From Stomorhina lunata (lineage: Eukaryota > Arthropoda > Insecta > Diptera > Rhiniidae): a stretch of 64,000 nt of DNA. Of the stretch, positions 35,570-47,948 are shown piece by piece. The stretch spans positions 118,224,946-118,288,945 of the forward strand of contig OW121744.1 in the NCBI GenBank assembly GCA_933228675.1. Direction: 5' to 3'. The notes below the pieces were generated by a model, which saw nothing but the letters and a program-made list of their open reading frames with translations, did not search any database and had not been told where the DNA came from. The translations under genes were made by a program, and so were the position numbers. How positions within the stretch are numbered: position 1 is the stretch's first letter; the number at the start of each line of letters is the position of its first letter.

Positions 35570-38063
35570 AACAGTTCACGAAAGGTTGCTATTATATTAT
35601 AGAGATTTTCAAATGTCTCTTTGGGCGTTCCTTCCCTTCACTGTCAATGACTGATGACTTAAGTCACTGCAATGATGACGACTGAAAATATTCAATTTTT
35701 CCCCCCAAAGTGCAAGAGATTCTGTTGGCTTATTTTCAACGGAATTTGTGTTATCATTAATTATCCAAATCGTTAATGAAACTTCAAGATATTGGCAAGA
35801 TTAAATGTGAATTTCATTAAGACACAAGAGACATTAATAATGACATCTTTGTAACGAGTCAAGGCTACCAACTGTTAAAAATAAAAAATCCTTTTTTTAT
35901 TTGTTTAAATAAACTTAACGAAAAGTAACGAATTTTGGTCTTTGTTATACATTTTGACTTTTATCAAATTAAATATGCATTATCTTTCTAATACTCCAGT
36001 TTATCTCTATTACAATAATATTTAAAATAAAAATAAAATTATAATAAAAAATATATTACCACTTGACATGCATTTAATTATGATTAACCATTTCTTTTTC
36101 TTTTATGGACTTTATTCAGTTCTTTTTTTAAACATATAATCTACTGCAGTAGCTCAAATGTCTTCTGAAATAAAAAAGAAAAAAGGGTGGGGGTCATAAA
36201 AACTCTCTAGGAAAGATTGTGTGGTTTTACCAAGCCATTGTCTGAAGAAACAATAGAAAGTAAACCACTCACAATTGTGATGTCAGTTGGTACAATATAA
36301 CCAAATAAAGTACTTGTACTTGTATTCTGGAGTAGATTTACATAAGTATTTACTTTACGAGAAAAACAAACAATTTCTATTATTAATTTTTAACAGTTTT
36401 TAGAGACTTTTTGTATTTAAAATTATTTTAAATTTGAATGCGTAACGAATGTGGTCTAAAATTTAATATTTTTTAATAGTTTCTTATTGGTTTTATATCG
36501 GTTTGAGGTCACGTTTGGAAATATAATGTAGTCCATTCACTCTACTTTAGTTGCAATAAAACTTAATATGATTATGATTATTATTAACAATAATTTTATG
36601 AGTTTTTTTTTTATTTTCTCTTTTAGCGGTTTCCAGTCTTTGATAATGATTAATGAAAAGTAAATTGTTTATATTTAAAAACCCCAAAGAGGAATATAAA
36701 ACTGCAGATTTGGTTTTATGGTTTTGGTATTTTTAGAAGAATAGCCTAAACAGCCGATAAAGGATTTAAAAGCTATAACTCAAAAACCTCATAAAACTAT
36801 AGCAAAGATAAACTACTGGGTTTTAGTGTAAGAAGAAATGAAACAGAGATAACAGAAATTTTATATTGAAATAAAAGAAATTGTTTGTAATTATTCCCAC
36901 ATGAATAGTTGGCATTAGAAATTTAAAGAAAAATATATTTTCAAGATATTTAATACATGAGGCACAAAACAGTTAAATGCTAAATAAATTTCAAACATAA
37001 GCAAACCAAGAGTTCTTTCTTAAAATTAACCTATTTTTGGTACCACATATCCATTTTCACAATTATTACCGCAGAAATAAGAAAAGTACATTTTTCCCCT
37101 TTACTTTTATTCGGCATATCTTTAAAATAATATTACTCTTATATTCTCTTGAAATTATAATTATCTTTCTTGTTTCTTTAGAAATTCTACAATCCTTTGA
37201 CTGTGGTTCTCTTCATCCATTTTTCATTTTTTTCCGCTTTTGATGGTTTTGTATATCTTTCCTTATTCATTTCCACCTTCTTTAATGTGGGCTTGTGGTA
37301 TGTATTCAAATCACGCTTAAACAAATCATCAAAAAAGGCAGCTAAAAGGGGTAAAAATTAAAAAAAAGAACACACCAAAATCGTGTAGAAAAAAAAGAGT
37401 TTCAATGAGTTTATCAAAAAACAGAAACCAGCCGAAAATAAAGCCAAAAACCGACAAAAAGTACTACAACAACTTCATTTGTGTGAAACAAGCACTCTAC
37501 TCTGTCAAAGCTCCGTAAGGTAATTAATCAAAATCACGGGGCGTGTGCTTTTTAAACAAAATCGTACTTTTTCAACTCTTGTTCCTTTATCGCTGTATGC
37601 GACTGCATATTAAAAAGAGCGTCAGAGTCAATTCATTTACAATACTCACAGTGGCTCTACTGTACACACATATGTACATATGTATGTATATATTACAACG
37701 GAATCCAAAGGAATGTCATTCTGCATAATTTAAAAAAAATCTTTAACTCACTTAAATTACTTGAATTCAATACAACAAGGAGGCATATTTATTTATCCAT
37801 CCTTCCCACATAAAAAAGGAAGAAGGGCATGTAAAATTATGAATACGATTTTGTTTGTCGGAGTATTAAATTATTACTACTGTCGTATTATTTATTATTA
37901 ATATTAACAAGCTATAATTAATAAGTTTTAATGAAGATGATGCATAAATCCTACCCATCATTATGAGATGTTTGTTACGGTGACACAGTTTGTAAAAAAT
38001 ATTATGTAAATGATACGTAGCAGAATGTACGAGGATAGATTTAATAAGGTTCTAGGTGTCGCA
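35570..38063. other. No gene seen
   Basis: AT-rich sequence with purine- and pyrimidine-rich patches (37080-37420). No supported element until the 11-bp array. Confidence 0.45.
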
Positions 38064-38701
38064 GACTATGACTAGACTATGACTAGACTATGACTAGACT
38101 ATGACTAGACTATGACTAGACTATGACTAGACTATGACTAGACTATGACTAGACTATGACTAGACTATGACTAGACTATGACTAGACTATGACTAGACTA
38201 TGACTAGACTATGACTAGACTATGACTAGACTATGACTAGACTATGACTAGACTATGACTAGACTATGACTAGACTATGACTAGACTATGACTAGACTAT
38301 GACTAGACTATGACTAGACTATGACTAGACTATGACTAGACTATGACTAGACTATGACTAGACTATGACTAGACTATGACTAGACTATGACTAGACTATG
38401 ACTAGACTATGACTAGACTATGACTAGACTATGACTAGACTATGACTAGACTATGACTAGACTATGACTAGACTATGACTATGACTAGACTATGACTAGA
38501 CTATGACTAGACTATGACTAGACTATGACTAGACTATGACTAGACTATGACTAGACTATGACTAGACTATGACTAGACTATGACTAGACTATGACTAGAC
38601 TATGACTAGACTATGACTAGACTATGACTAGACTATGACTAGACTATGACTAGACTATGACTAGACTATGACTAGACTATGACTAGACTATGACTATGAC
38701 T
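38064..38701. repeat. 11-bp minisatellite GACTAGACTAT, about 58 copies
   Basis: An essentially perfect tandem array of GACTAGACTAT. The unit is itself GACTA plus GACTAT. Two phase slips occur where one GACTA is missing (about 38471-38485 and at the end, about 38690-38701). Near-absence of substitutions implies recent expansion or an assembly-sensitive region. Confidence 0.98.
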
Positions 38702-41040
38702 TTGTATTAAAATTTAGGTATGACCTAATAATTTGTTATTTCCTACACCTTTATTCTGATTTTAACCCTTTCGCCTTTGGAACTCCCCAATCAAATCGAT
38801 CAATGTTTTAACAACAAAATATAAATGTCATTTAAATTAAAAGGCCATCAATTTTTATTATTAACAATTCTCTTTGGTTATAATACCTCCTTCCCTTTGT
38901 CCATCCCTCCACTTTGTATTACAAGAGTAAGTCTGTCTGTCTGTCTGTGTGTCTTTCTGTTTGAAACATTCAAAAAGAAACAATTTACATCACCCGGGTG
39001 ATGTTTATTTTCATTTAACGTGTGGCATGTGACCCAATATATTTGGTAGCAAAGAAAGACCCTAAAAACACAAAATTTGTATGCGTGTACAAAAACAGCT
39101 TCAAAGGGGTTTTTACATTAAACCCAAATATATTCCAATGCTTTTTCAACCTTTTTTGTTGATTTTCATTTTTACCAACAAAAAAGATTCCCTAAAGAGT
39201 CCAACAATAATTTTACCTTTTTTCGAAGTTGAATTGTCTGGTTAGTCTATGGGTTTCTTTATGGTAACAACTGAGATATTGTTGTTATTGGTTTTTGTTG
39301 TTTTTAGGGACAATTTTGTAATGTTTTTAGTGTTCTTGTTGTTTCCTTTTATCAGAGGAAAATTGAATGTTTTTCCTTTGGTTATAGTTTTAGACAATGA
39401 TGTGTTTTGGTGCCACCTGATGTTAAATTGTGGTTAAATGTATCATTAATGGGTTATTTGGATGAATAGTTTTTTTTTTAGGTTACTTTTGGTTAGATGA
39501 TTTTTTGTTTGTTTTTTTGGTAACACGGTTGGGTGAGTATATCAATAGGTATTTGTAATTTATTGAGGTTAATATTGCAATAAAATTAGCTGCATGGATT
39601 ACAATTTTATTATCATATTTTTTTTTCTGCTAGAGAAACTAAAATTTTACTTGAGTGATATATGTAAATGAAAAATTGTCGAATTCAGATTTTTTGAAAA
39701 TTGCAGAATTATAGAAACGCTAAAGAATATTGTTTTGAATATTTCGGTTTTTTGTTTTTCTTAATGTAGTAAATTTCCTTTTCCAATAAAAAAATGTATA
39801 TAAAATATTGGCTTAATTGCCCTCTTGAACTCATCTTTCACCATCATCATTTTACAATTAAAAGAATTTTTCCACTAAATCAAAAACTAATTAAAAACCA
39901 TTGACGTGAATACCAGAACAAAAAACCAAGATCCTCTGAAAATACATTAAAGTCGATTGTAGTTCACACCATAAAGGAGAAAAGCCGCTGCTTTTCATCA
40001 TTATCAATTGTTGTTAATAGTGTCGCCACTTTGTGCCTCAAATTCGTCATACTTAAAGGCTCCTGCTTTAAGAAAGAAAAAAACTAAAAATAACTACATT
40101 GCAACAAAATGCAGCACATAGACTATCACACGCATATATGTAATGATTACATACGACTTTGTTAAAGAGTACGGATGGATGGATGCCTCTCTGCCTTTTG
40201 TTGCAAAGCTTACCAAAATACAATTTATGTTGCACACCGTTGTTATTGTCTGCTACGCTGCATTACCAAAAGTGTGTGCGGCGAGAGCTGTTGCAGCATA
40301 TGCGCTTTAGCAGCTCAAGAAATGAGAATATACTGTAAAAAATTGCAGTTAATTTCTATAGTTTTAGTTTGGTTTTTTATGAACCCACATGAAAACATAA
40401 ATTTTAATAGAAATATACCGCCATATAGTAAATAATTTAAACACAAACATATTTACTGCTTAAAACACTACACATCTTCCTTTTCCCCCAATACTTATAT
40501 AGATATTGTTGCTTTCGCTGGCGAACACCCAATTTGTGGCATGATGCTTCTTTTTTGTATTGCATGCCCCAAAACTATCAACATTTTTATTATTTGTACA
40601 AAATAGTCATTTTGGCTTTCAACACACTTTTATATTGTATATGAGCGTCATCCACTTGAGATGTTGTTGCTGTTTTCTGAAGCCTCTTAATGGGGCGAGG
40701 AAAGAAGTTTGGAGGGCAAAATGTCATCATAGAAATACAGGGGCATTCAACTGAAGTAGATTGATGTGTATTTTCTGAAATTTTATTTAAAAGAGAAAAA
40801 AGAATATTCAAGGAACATTTTCTAAAGGCAATCGAGCATTTGAAATAATATAGAAAAAGGTCGATTTTTTTTAAATAAAAAATTTTCAAATTTTTGTATA
40901 ACGTGGAAAATTATCGAAAGGTTCATATACACAAAAAATATTTATAATATTAAAAATTTTTAAAAGTAACGTATAAAGTGTTAAAATGGTCCGAAGTAAA
41001 CACATTTTTGAACACCCGTTTGTCTGACATTTATAAAAAA
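38702..41040. other. No gene; (TCTG)n at 38931-38953
   Basis: A short tetranucleotide run and T-rich sequence. The open frames at 39249 and 40175-41080 overlap on both strands and look like chance. Confidence 0.45.
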
Positions 41041-41860
41041 AAACAAGTAAAAATGTATTTGAGTCGGTAAAAGTCCACAATATGATACCCTGATCATAAT
41101 CATATCATAATTATACCCTTCGCCACCATAGGTAGAAAGGGTATTATAAGTTTGTGCTGATGTATGTAATGCATAGAAATATTTGTCTTAGAATCACCTT
41201 TTAGTATACCAATAGACTTACATAGAATCACTTTCTCGATTTAGCGATGTCATTCCGTCCGTATGGCTGGCTGGCCCCATGTAACCATGCAATTAAAGCA
41301 CAGGTCGCAATTCTTAAGATAATTTTATGAAATTTGGCACTGATAATTTTGATAGTGGGATCATCGCTATTAAAATTCGTCAAAATTGGTCCAGTATTTA
41401 TGGTACCTCCTATAGGTCCCACTTAACGGAATTGATATTTTGGCCACAAATATCAATATTTTTTCATTAAATTTAAAACAAATGCTATTATGTAAACCAA
41501 AATCACTGTACCAAATTTCGTTAAAAATCGCTCCACATTTGACCATAGCTCCCATACAAACTCTTCTATCAAAACGCACTAAGTGAGACAAATGTCACTA
41601 AAACGTTCATTAATCTGAAAATAATGATAATTTTAAGTTTATCAATTTGCTAGATTTTAAGGTAATCAGACCACATTGTACCCAAGCCCTCATATAAGTC
41701 GAAATGACGTAAACCGCTTAAATATGCAAGTCTTGAGAAAATGTTTGTCTGATGACAAAATGTAGCAAATATTTGTCTTTATACACGAAAAAGAACACAT
41801 TTTGGTGAAGGATATCGTATGGTCGGGCTTAACCGACTATAGCAGTTTCTTACTTGTTTT
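41041..41860. mobile_element. Non-autonomous dispersed repeat with TACCCTT hairpin (Helitron/DINE-1-like or TIR element)
   Basis: The ends are inverted: AAACAAGTAA ... AGTCGG at 41041-41067 and, inverted, CCGACT...TTACTTGTTT ending at 41859. Near the left is a hairpin TATACCCTT...AAGGGTAT (41112-41144), followed by a CCGTCCGTATGG tract and a TGAAATTTGGCA phrase. These features are common in fly dispersed repeats, including the DINE-1/INE-1 group. The inverted ends argue for a TIR element instead, so class is uncertain. No intact protein. Confidence 0.65.
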
Positions 41861-43447
41861 TTATAATTTTGTTTGGGGTAAATTTTTGTGAAAAATGTTA
41901 GAAAGACTTTTTTAGATTTCCTAATATTTTGTGATAGACATCCCCTATAAAAATTTAATAGAAAGCAAAAATATCAATGTGGGTATATATGAATCCCTAT
42001 AACATTGGTCTCAGTCTAATAAAACGTTTATATTGTTAGAAGTGATTTTGAGTCGATCTCTATACATTAAGGCGGGTATTCATTACAAATATACATGAAT
42101 ATAAGAACCTTCCCACTGACGCTAGTGTAGGGTATTAAAACTTACCTAAAACAAAAACTTATTATTTTGTTAATAAAAACAATGCCAAATTCGTATATTG
42201 TATATTTCAGCAAAACGTATTTCTAGTACGTTTTGAATCCATATACAAACGAGTATGTATATGAGCTGAATATTTGTTGCACATTTTGTATATTTTTTCA
42301 TTTTAGTTAATAGTGTGGCACATCATAAGAGTCGTTGCAAATTAAAGACAAAAAACTATACTATTCATTTTCTATGATGCATTCATTTGCCTCTTCTTGC
42401 TGCAAGAACATACGCGGTATCACATGAATTGTGTGTGAAGTTGCAGCCACAATCGCACACATGTAAGAGGTGAACGAAATATTGTGGTTTTGTGCTAAAA
42501 GTGGAGCAAATTATACTCATTAAAGAAGATTTTCTAAAAATTAAGTTGATATTCGAAAACTAGGAAAGAAATATTACAAAACCAAACCTCGAAATAGAAG
42601 ACTTTGTGAGGCTTAACGGTTTTAATTCTCAGATTTAATATTACACTGAGAAAAATTAGTCATGAGTTTTGAATGTATATAAAAAATTTCTAACCAATTT
42701 TGATCAAATGGAGAAAATGTGGCCTTTTTGACGTTTTAGGATACACAACAAAATTAATTTTTCTTGTGCCATTTAAAAACTATTTACCGACATGCGTGTA
42801 ATAATAAAATAAGCCGGCACTATCATCGCGTAAAGGGAAGACTTTATGGAGTATATTTTCCGTCTGTCCGTTTGTTTGTCTCTTCTCATTGTCGCTCAGC
42901 TTCACAATAGACTATTATTGTGGCATTTTTATGGGTGTCACTTGAAGGCGTTTTTCACAAATACCTCCTCCTATTTTTAACACTTTCAAAAACTAAACGT
43001 TACATAAAAAGTCTTTATGACTTGTTGGGCCTCATTTCGCTTGGAAAAGTGAACACACACATATCAATTTTTGTAGCAGGAAAATTTTGTTTTAATTGAA
43101 TTTTATTTACGGTTTAAGTACCAAGAAAAAAAACTGAATCTGTATTTTTAAAAAATTTCATTTTCAAACAAACAACCCAACATCAACTTATCGGTTTTCT
43201 TTTTATATTTAACCGAAATTTTTCAAAAAGTGAAATATGAAGTTCTTCGTTTGATCGTAAATGTGTCATTTGTTTGAAAGCATTTAAGTCCTTTTGCTGT
43301 GTAAATTTTTTCTTAATCGATATGTTTTTAATACTAATACCTGGGCGTGTGTCGTCTGCGATGCACAGTGGAGGAAATAGAAAAAAATTAGTAATAAATA
43401 AAAAAAGTATATGAAGACAGTTAGATTTCTTAAATATTGAATCGATT
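41861..43447. other. No gene seen
   Basis: Contains GATTTTGAGTCGATCTCTATACATTAAGG-type text at about 42045-42075, a phrase typical of dispersed fly repeats next to the element at 41041-41860, but no boundary can be drawn. Confidence 0.4.
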
Positions 43448-43543
43448 GATATCATTACTAGAGGTCTAATCAAATAAAAATCTAGAGGAACCGACCCTTT
43501 CCTATAGATTTTTTACTTGATTAGACATCTAAAGTAGTGATAT
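43448..43543. mobile_element. Small foldback, 96 bp
   Basis: The left arm (43448-43490; GATATCATTACTAGAGG then TCTAATCAA) is inverted in the right arm (43498-43543) around a 7-nt loop, with about 80% pairing. CTAGA/TCTAG words continue to 43660. Probably a MITE or a decayed palindromic repeat. Confidence 0.65.
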
Positions 43544-44443
43544 ACCTTTCTCTATAATAAACATCTTAAGTGATTTCAGCAGACTAGAGTTTCATGGACT
43601 CGAACAGAAAACTCACGCTCTAGTAGTCTAGAACATTATTTACTAGACTAGAGTAGTCAAAGCTATATAAATACAGAATTTATTTATACTAAAATCTTTT
43701 AAATTGAACCAAAAATATAATATTCTATTTAGGTTTACCTCTATTACATTTATGTTAACGATATGTAAAAAAGTGATCGTATTAGGACCATCAATCCCTT
43801 TAGAAATTACACAGTTTTCTAAATATTTTCCAATATCCCCCACTGTACAGCCTCTATAGTTTCTACAATCTAATTTTTCTTCGGAAACATTTTAAGTGGT
43901 TTTTCCTCAATTTTTCCTAATAATAGACAAATTGTCTGAAGAGCATAATGAATGAGTGTGGCGGTCTTGTTGCTGTGGAAATGGAAAATCTTTTACAGAA
44001 AAATTTTCATAAGTTAGAAACTCATTAAAGATTTATGCATTTTAAGGCTTAAGAGAAATTTTTATTGATCTTAAAATCTGGCAAATGATAAATTATGAAG
44101 TCACCATGTGTTAATGGAAATTTGGTTAATGTGGTAGAGAAAAGGAAATTTGAAAAGTGAATGGGTATTTAAAAGGGTAATAGAGGAAGTTAATATTGAG
44201 ACAATTTTTAATAATAGTGTTGTATTTATTAGTTCTAGAACAGGATTGTATTCATACAGTTTTAACCATTTTTTTTTTAAGAGGAGTAGCACTCTGGCAA
44301 ACAATGGCTATACAATTGTATACGAATTGGTTACCTTCTTTGGAAAAATGAGAGTAGAGAGATAAAGCCCTATATTATTTAACAATGTAATTGCTTGTCA
44401 TATCTATTTTTAAACCAATGAAGTTACGCTGCAGGATTACCGC

Positions 44444-44610
44444 CGATGGATGATGGTTGTTTTCATTGCCACAGCCATCATCCATCGTTTAATAGAAATT
44501 AATAATTACAGAAATAGACGTTGCGAGACCGGGGTTCGAACCAAGGCTGAATATGGTATGTTATGCATAGTAGTCGACTTGCTAACCAATTCAGCCACAG
44601 CACCCACATC
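44444..44610 (-). mobile_element. tRNA-derived repeat with adjacent hairpin
   Basis: The minus strand has a perfect pol III A box (TGGCTGAATTGG, 44597-44586) and B box (GGTTCGAACCC, near 44541-44531), 43 nt apart, longer than the 32 of a plain tRNA. The acceptor arms do not pair, so it is not a functional tRNA. Downstream on the same strand is a perfect 13-bp hairpin (CGATGGATGATGG, 44444-44456 with 44475-44487). It looks like a SINE head related to, but distinct from, the family at 57016. Confidence 0.6.
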
Positions 44611-47600
44611 TTTTTTTCAAAGTTTATTTTTCATTACCGCACAATCGATTTTCAATCACATTTCCCTTCAAATTAATTAAAACTTTCAAAGTTTAATACT
44701 CAAAAGTTTCTACCTTAAATCTGTCTAAAAAATTTGAATTTACTTTCAAATTTTAAAAGTCTTACAAATTGACATGTGTAAAAAATTAAAACTGTTTACA
44801 CTTAAAAATTGTTCGTTTAACCTGTCAGTGGCTTAGTTTTAGTAAAATAAAGTATTTCCGTTTTATAAATCTGTCACAGTTTATTGCTTTTTTTTATATA
44901 AAAGAAAGAAAAAACAACTTTTAATTAATCCTCTTTCATTTATGCCAATTATAGTAACAACATGTGGGTGCTGTTAAATTTTTATTGTTTTCTTATTATA
45001 ACAAAAAACCCTTTTCTCTATAAATATTTATACAAAATACAATAAAACTTAAATGCTTTAAAGCCACCTAGTTCTGAGGAAATCTGACAGTTTAAATGAC
45101 TGCAAACAGCAGAAAAAGGTAAAGGTGTAGTAGATAATTCACACCTACAATTACAAATTTTATGACCTTAATAACATTGAATAACAAATATGAAGCTTTT
45201 AATAAAAAAATATAAAAGAAAAATATTTTTTATAAAGAATCCAATGAAAACAATATAAGCTTAAAGCTCTTAAGAATTAAGGAATATAAAGACCAAAATT
45301 GTAACAGGCTAATAAACTAAAATCGCAGGCAGGGTGTAAAAGTATGTAATTATTTGAATTCCTTGACTTTTTTGTGACTTGAACTATGAATTTTACTTGG
45401 TCTAAAACCATGACCTAGAGCATGAAACAGACTTTTAAAGAAAAGCAACTCTGACTTTGTTTTAGATATGACATTGACTTTTACAAGGTGGCTGATGAAA
45501 GCTGATACCGTTTAAATGCTTATCATGTGGTAATGTTATAAAGCTAGCACTAAGCGATAATAGGATCATATTGGGTCAAATAATCTTATTAAATCATATA
45601 CATACAAAATCTTTAATTAATATTTAAGAAAAATGTTTCTTAAAAACTATAGAGTGAGAATCTTAGTTTGGCTATGTCTTCTCACATGTTTACCTTTCGG
45701 ACTTCAAGCGTGTCTAAGCCTCCAAAATCAATATATACCTTTAAAGTTCTGCTCTCCCTTGTGAGCCGTATTACAATTCAAACCATATTTTCATACGAAA
45801 ACGCTTCAGCGCTTATTTCGTATAAGAATAAGCGACGAACATGAAATGATTTTTATCGCTTTTAATTTGGTTTTTATTTGGTATCATATTTCATTTCACT
45901 TAAGCGAACAAACGCAAGAGAAAAACGACCAAAACGAAAGAAACAACAATAAATATAGCAACAATGCAACAGCATCAGCATCAAAAATCTCACTTTAATA
46001 CCGATGAAGCAGCAAGGTGAGTCCTCATGCATGCATTACGCTTAAGCTTCAAAGAAATACAAAAAATATACCAGAATATACTTTTTTATCCATTATATTT
46101 GGTACACTTCCCTGGACGAGGGTGTATATGGTGATGAAGCAAGTAATTGGTGACATATACAAAAAACTTTACTAATTCAACTACAAACATAGAGATGACA
46201 CGAGGGGTACTCTGGGTCATCATATAGTGGATATACAAAATTATATATGTATGTGAATGCTTTTGTGTGGATACCCTAGTTCCAACGAAATGAATGGTAT
46301 AAATTATTCGTCTCAACCGATTGCATTACGCGTTCAGTTTTATCCAAAAAAAATCGCTGGCCAATAAGAAACAAATGAAAAATACAACAACAGCAACAAT
46401 AACAACAAAATACAAACGTCATAATGTCATAAAAATGTCACATTTTGTGCATAACTTTATGACGGTTATAAAATATAAAATCCCAGTTTTTTTCTGTTTG
46501 ACTTTTTGTTTCTCGTTTCACTTTTAATTCTTCTTTGTTGTTTTAATTCCACGAATATTGATATGGAGAGACCCCAGTACAAAGTTATAAAACGTTTTCA
46601 AAAATCTGCGTTAAATGTTCAAGGAAGCGGAAAAAGGGGGTTAAGAAAGGAGTTGAAGATGGTTTGTAATTTAAGGTTTTTGATTTCATTGTGATTTTTG
46701 TTGTTTATTTTTTCTTACTTCTGGTTTATGACTTCAGAAAGCAGAAAAGACTGAGGAACTGTAGCCACTTTGGCTGGCTTGTCTTGTATTATCATCGTAA
46801 ATTTATTTGATTTTAAATATTTATTATTCTTAAGTTCTTCGTTCTCTAAATTAAGACAGAAAATTTTGTTAACGTTTTGTTATAACTTATTTACAACAAA
46901 AGTTCAAGTACTTATTTAGCATATTAATTATTTTTTTTTTTCAACTAAAGTAATATATTTTAATGTGAGACGATTATTTGGAAATCAGCTTTTATTGCAT
47001 TTGTAACAACAATTATTCGGTTATGTTAAAGGAATGGTGCGGCTATTTCTTCGAGTGAGTTCGAAATGTATGTGTAAAAATTAAAATGTTTCCTAGAAAT
47101 TATATGGAATTTATTTGTTTTCAATAACTTCCTACCAAAAATGAGTTTGGAATTTTAATATATTTAAATAGTTACGTTTGATATGATATGTACTATCAAG
47201 TAAAAATTTGAATTCATAAAGCTTTAAAGCTTCCCAAGTGTAGGTGTGACCTCTCAGAAGAATATTTACTAATTTGACTTGCAATATGGGAGATATTGCT
47301 ATATAAATATATCGTCGTGCGGGAGTTTATGTGCTCTATCCGTCATTTTACACATTTTGAGTTAATGATGCCACTTTAGGTTTTCGACCCTAAATTATTG
47401 AAATCTGGAATTAGCTTTCGGCTATCTCGTCTAGTTTCTGAGATAAATAGTGTCTGTTTTATTCAATGTTCTTGAAAACTGTTTTTTGTGCTATTTTGCT
47501 CTATACGCTAAATATATGGCTTAAAAATCTCAAAATTACATTCTAAAGTTTCTTAGAAAAATTAAGTTAAAACTTCAAAATCGATTTTCACAAAATGCGT

Positions 47601-47692
47601 TCTTGGCATAAAGAGCATATAAATTCCTGCACGACTTTATGTTAATGTTATAAATAATTTAGTTTTAAGTTCTTCAGAAAATATGTCAGATC
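44611..47692. other. No gene seen
   Basis: AT-rich. A palindromic patch ATACGAAA...TTTCGTAT (about 45797-45826) is the only structure noted. Confidence 0.4.
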
Positions 47693-47948
47693 CAATATAT
47701 ATAGTGTTTGTGTGTAATTCCCACGACATTCCAATTGAAACAATGGGAACTTCTCTCAGACAATGAGCTGCATCCGACTCATTTAAAACGTAGGTCCCGT
47801 CTTAAGTCTGGCTCCGAACGGCAAGTACATTAGTTGGAGAAGTTTAACATGACCTAAAACTCAATAACCAGTGGCTAGCTAGTTATGAGGTGAACCGCTT
47901 TTTTTGAAAATTTATTTTTTTACGACTAACCTGCTATACCACGGCAGT
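47693..47948 (-). mobile_element. SINE-like element, copy 2 (tRNA head partly deleted)
   Basis: On the minus strand it starts GCCGTGGTATAGCAGGTTAGTC, as at 57018, then jumps to the body: the B-box part of the tRNA-like head is missing. The body shares AGCTAGCCACTGG, AAACTTCTC, the tail CAATTGGAATG and CGTGGGAATTACA with the copy at 57016-57308. A short block (47788-47798) is inverted relative to the other copy. Non-coding. Confidence 0.8.

Noticed and set aside
40175..41080. Cluster of overlapping open frames on both strands
   Set aside because: All are under 100 codons, overlap each other and show no conserved motif; chance frames fit better.
41228..41591. Two minus-strand open frames
   Set aside because: They lie inside the dispersed repeat 41041-41860 and overlap each other.
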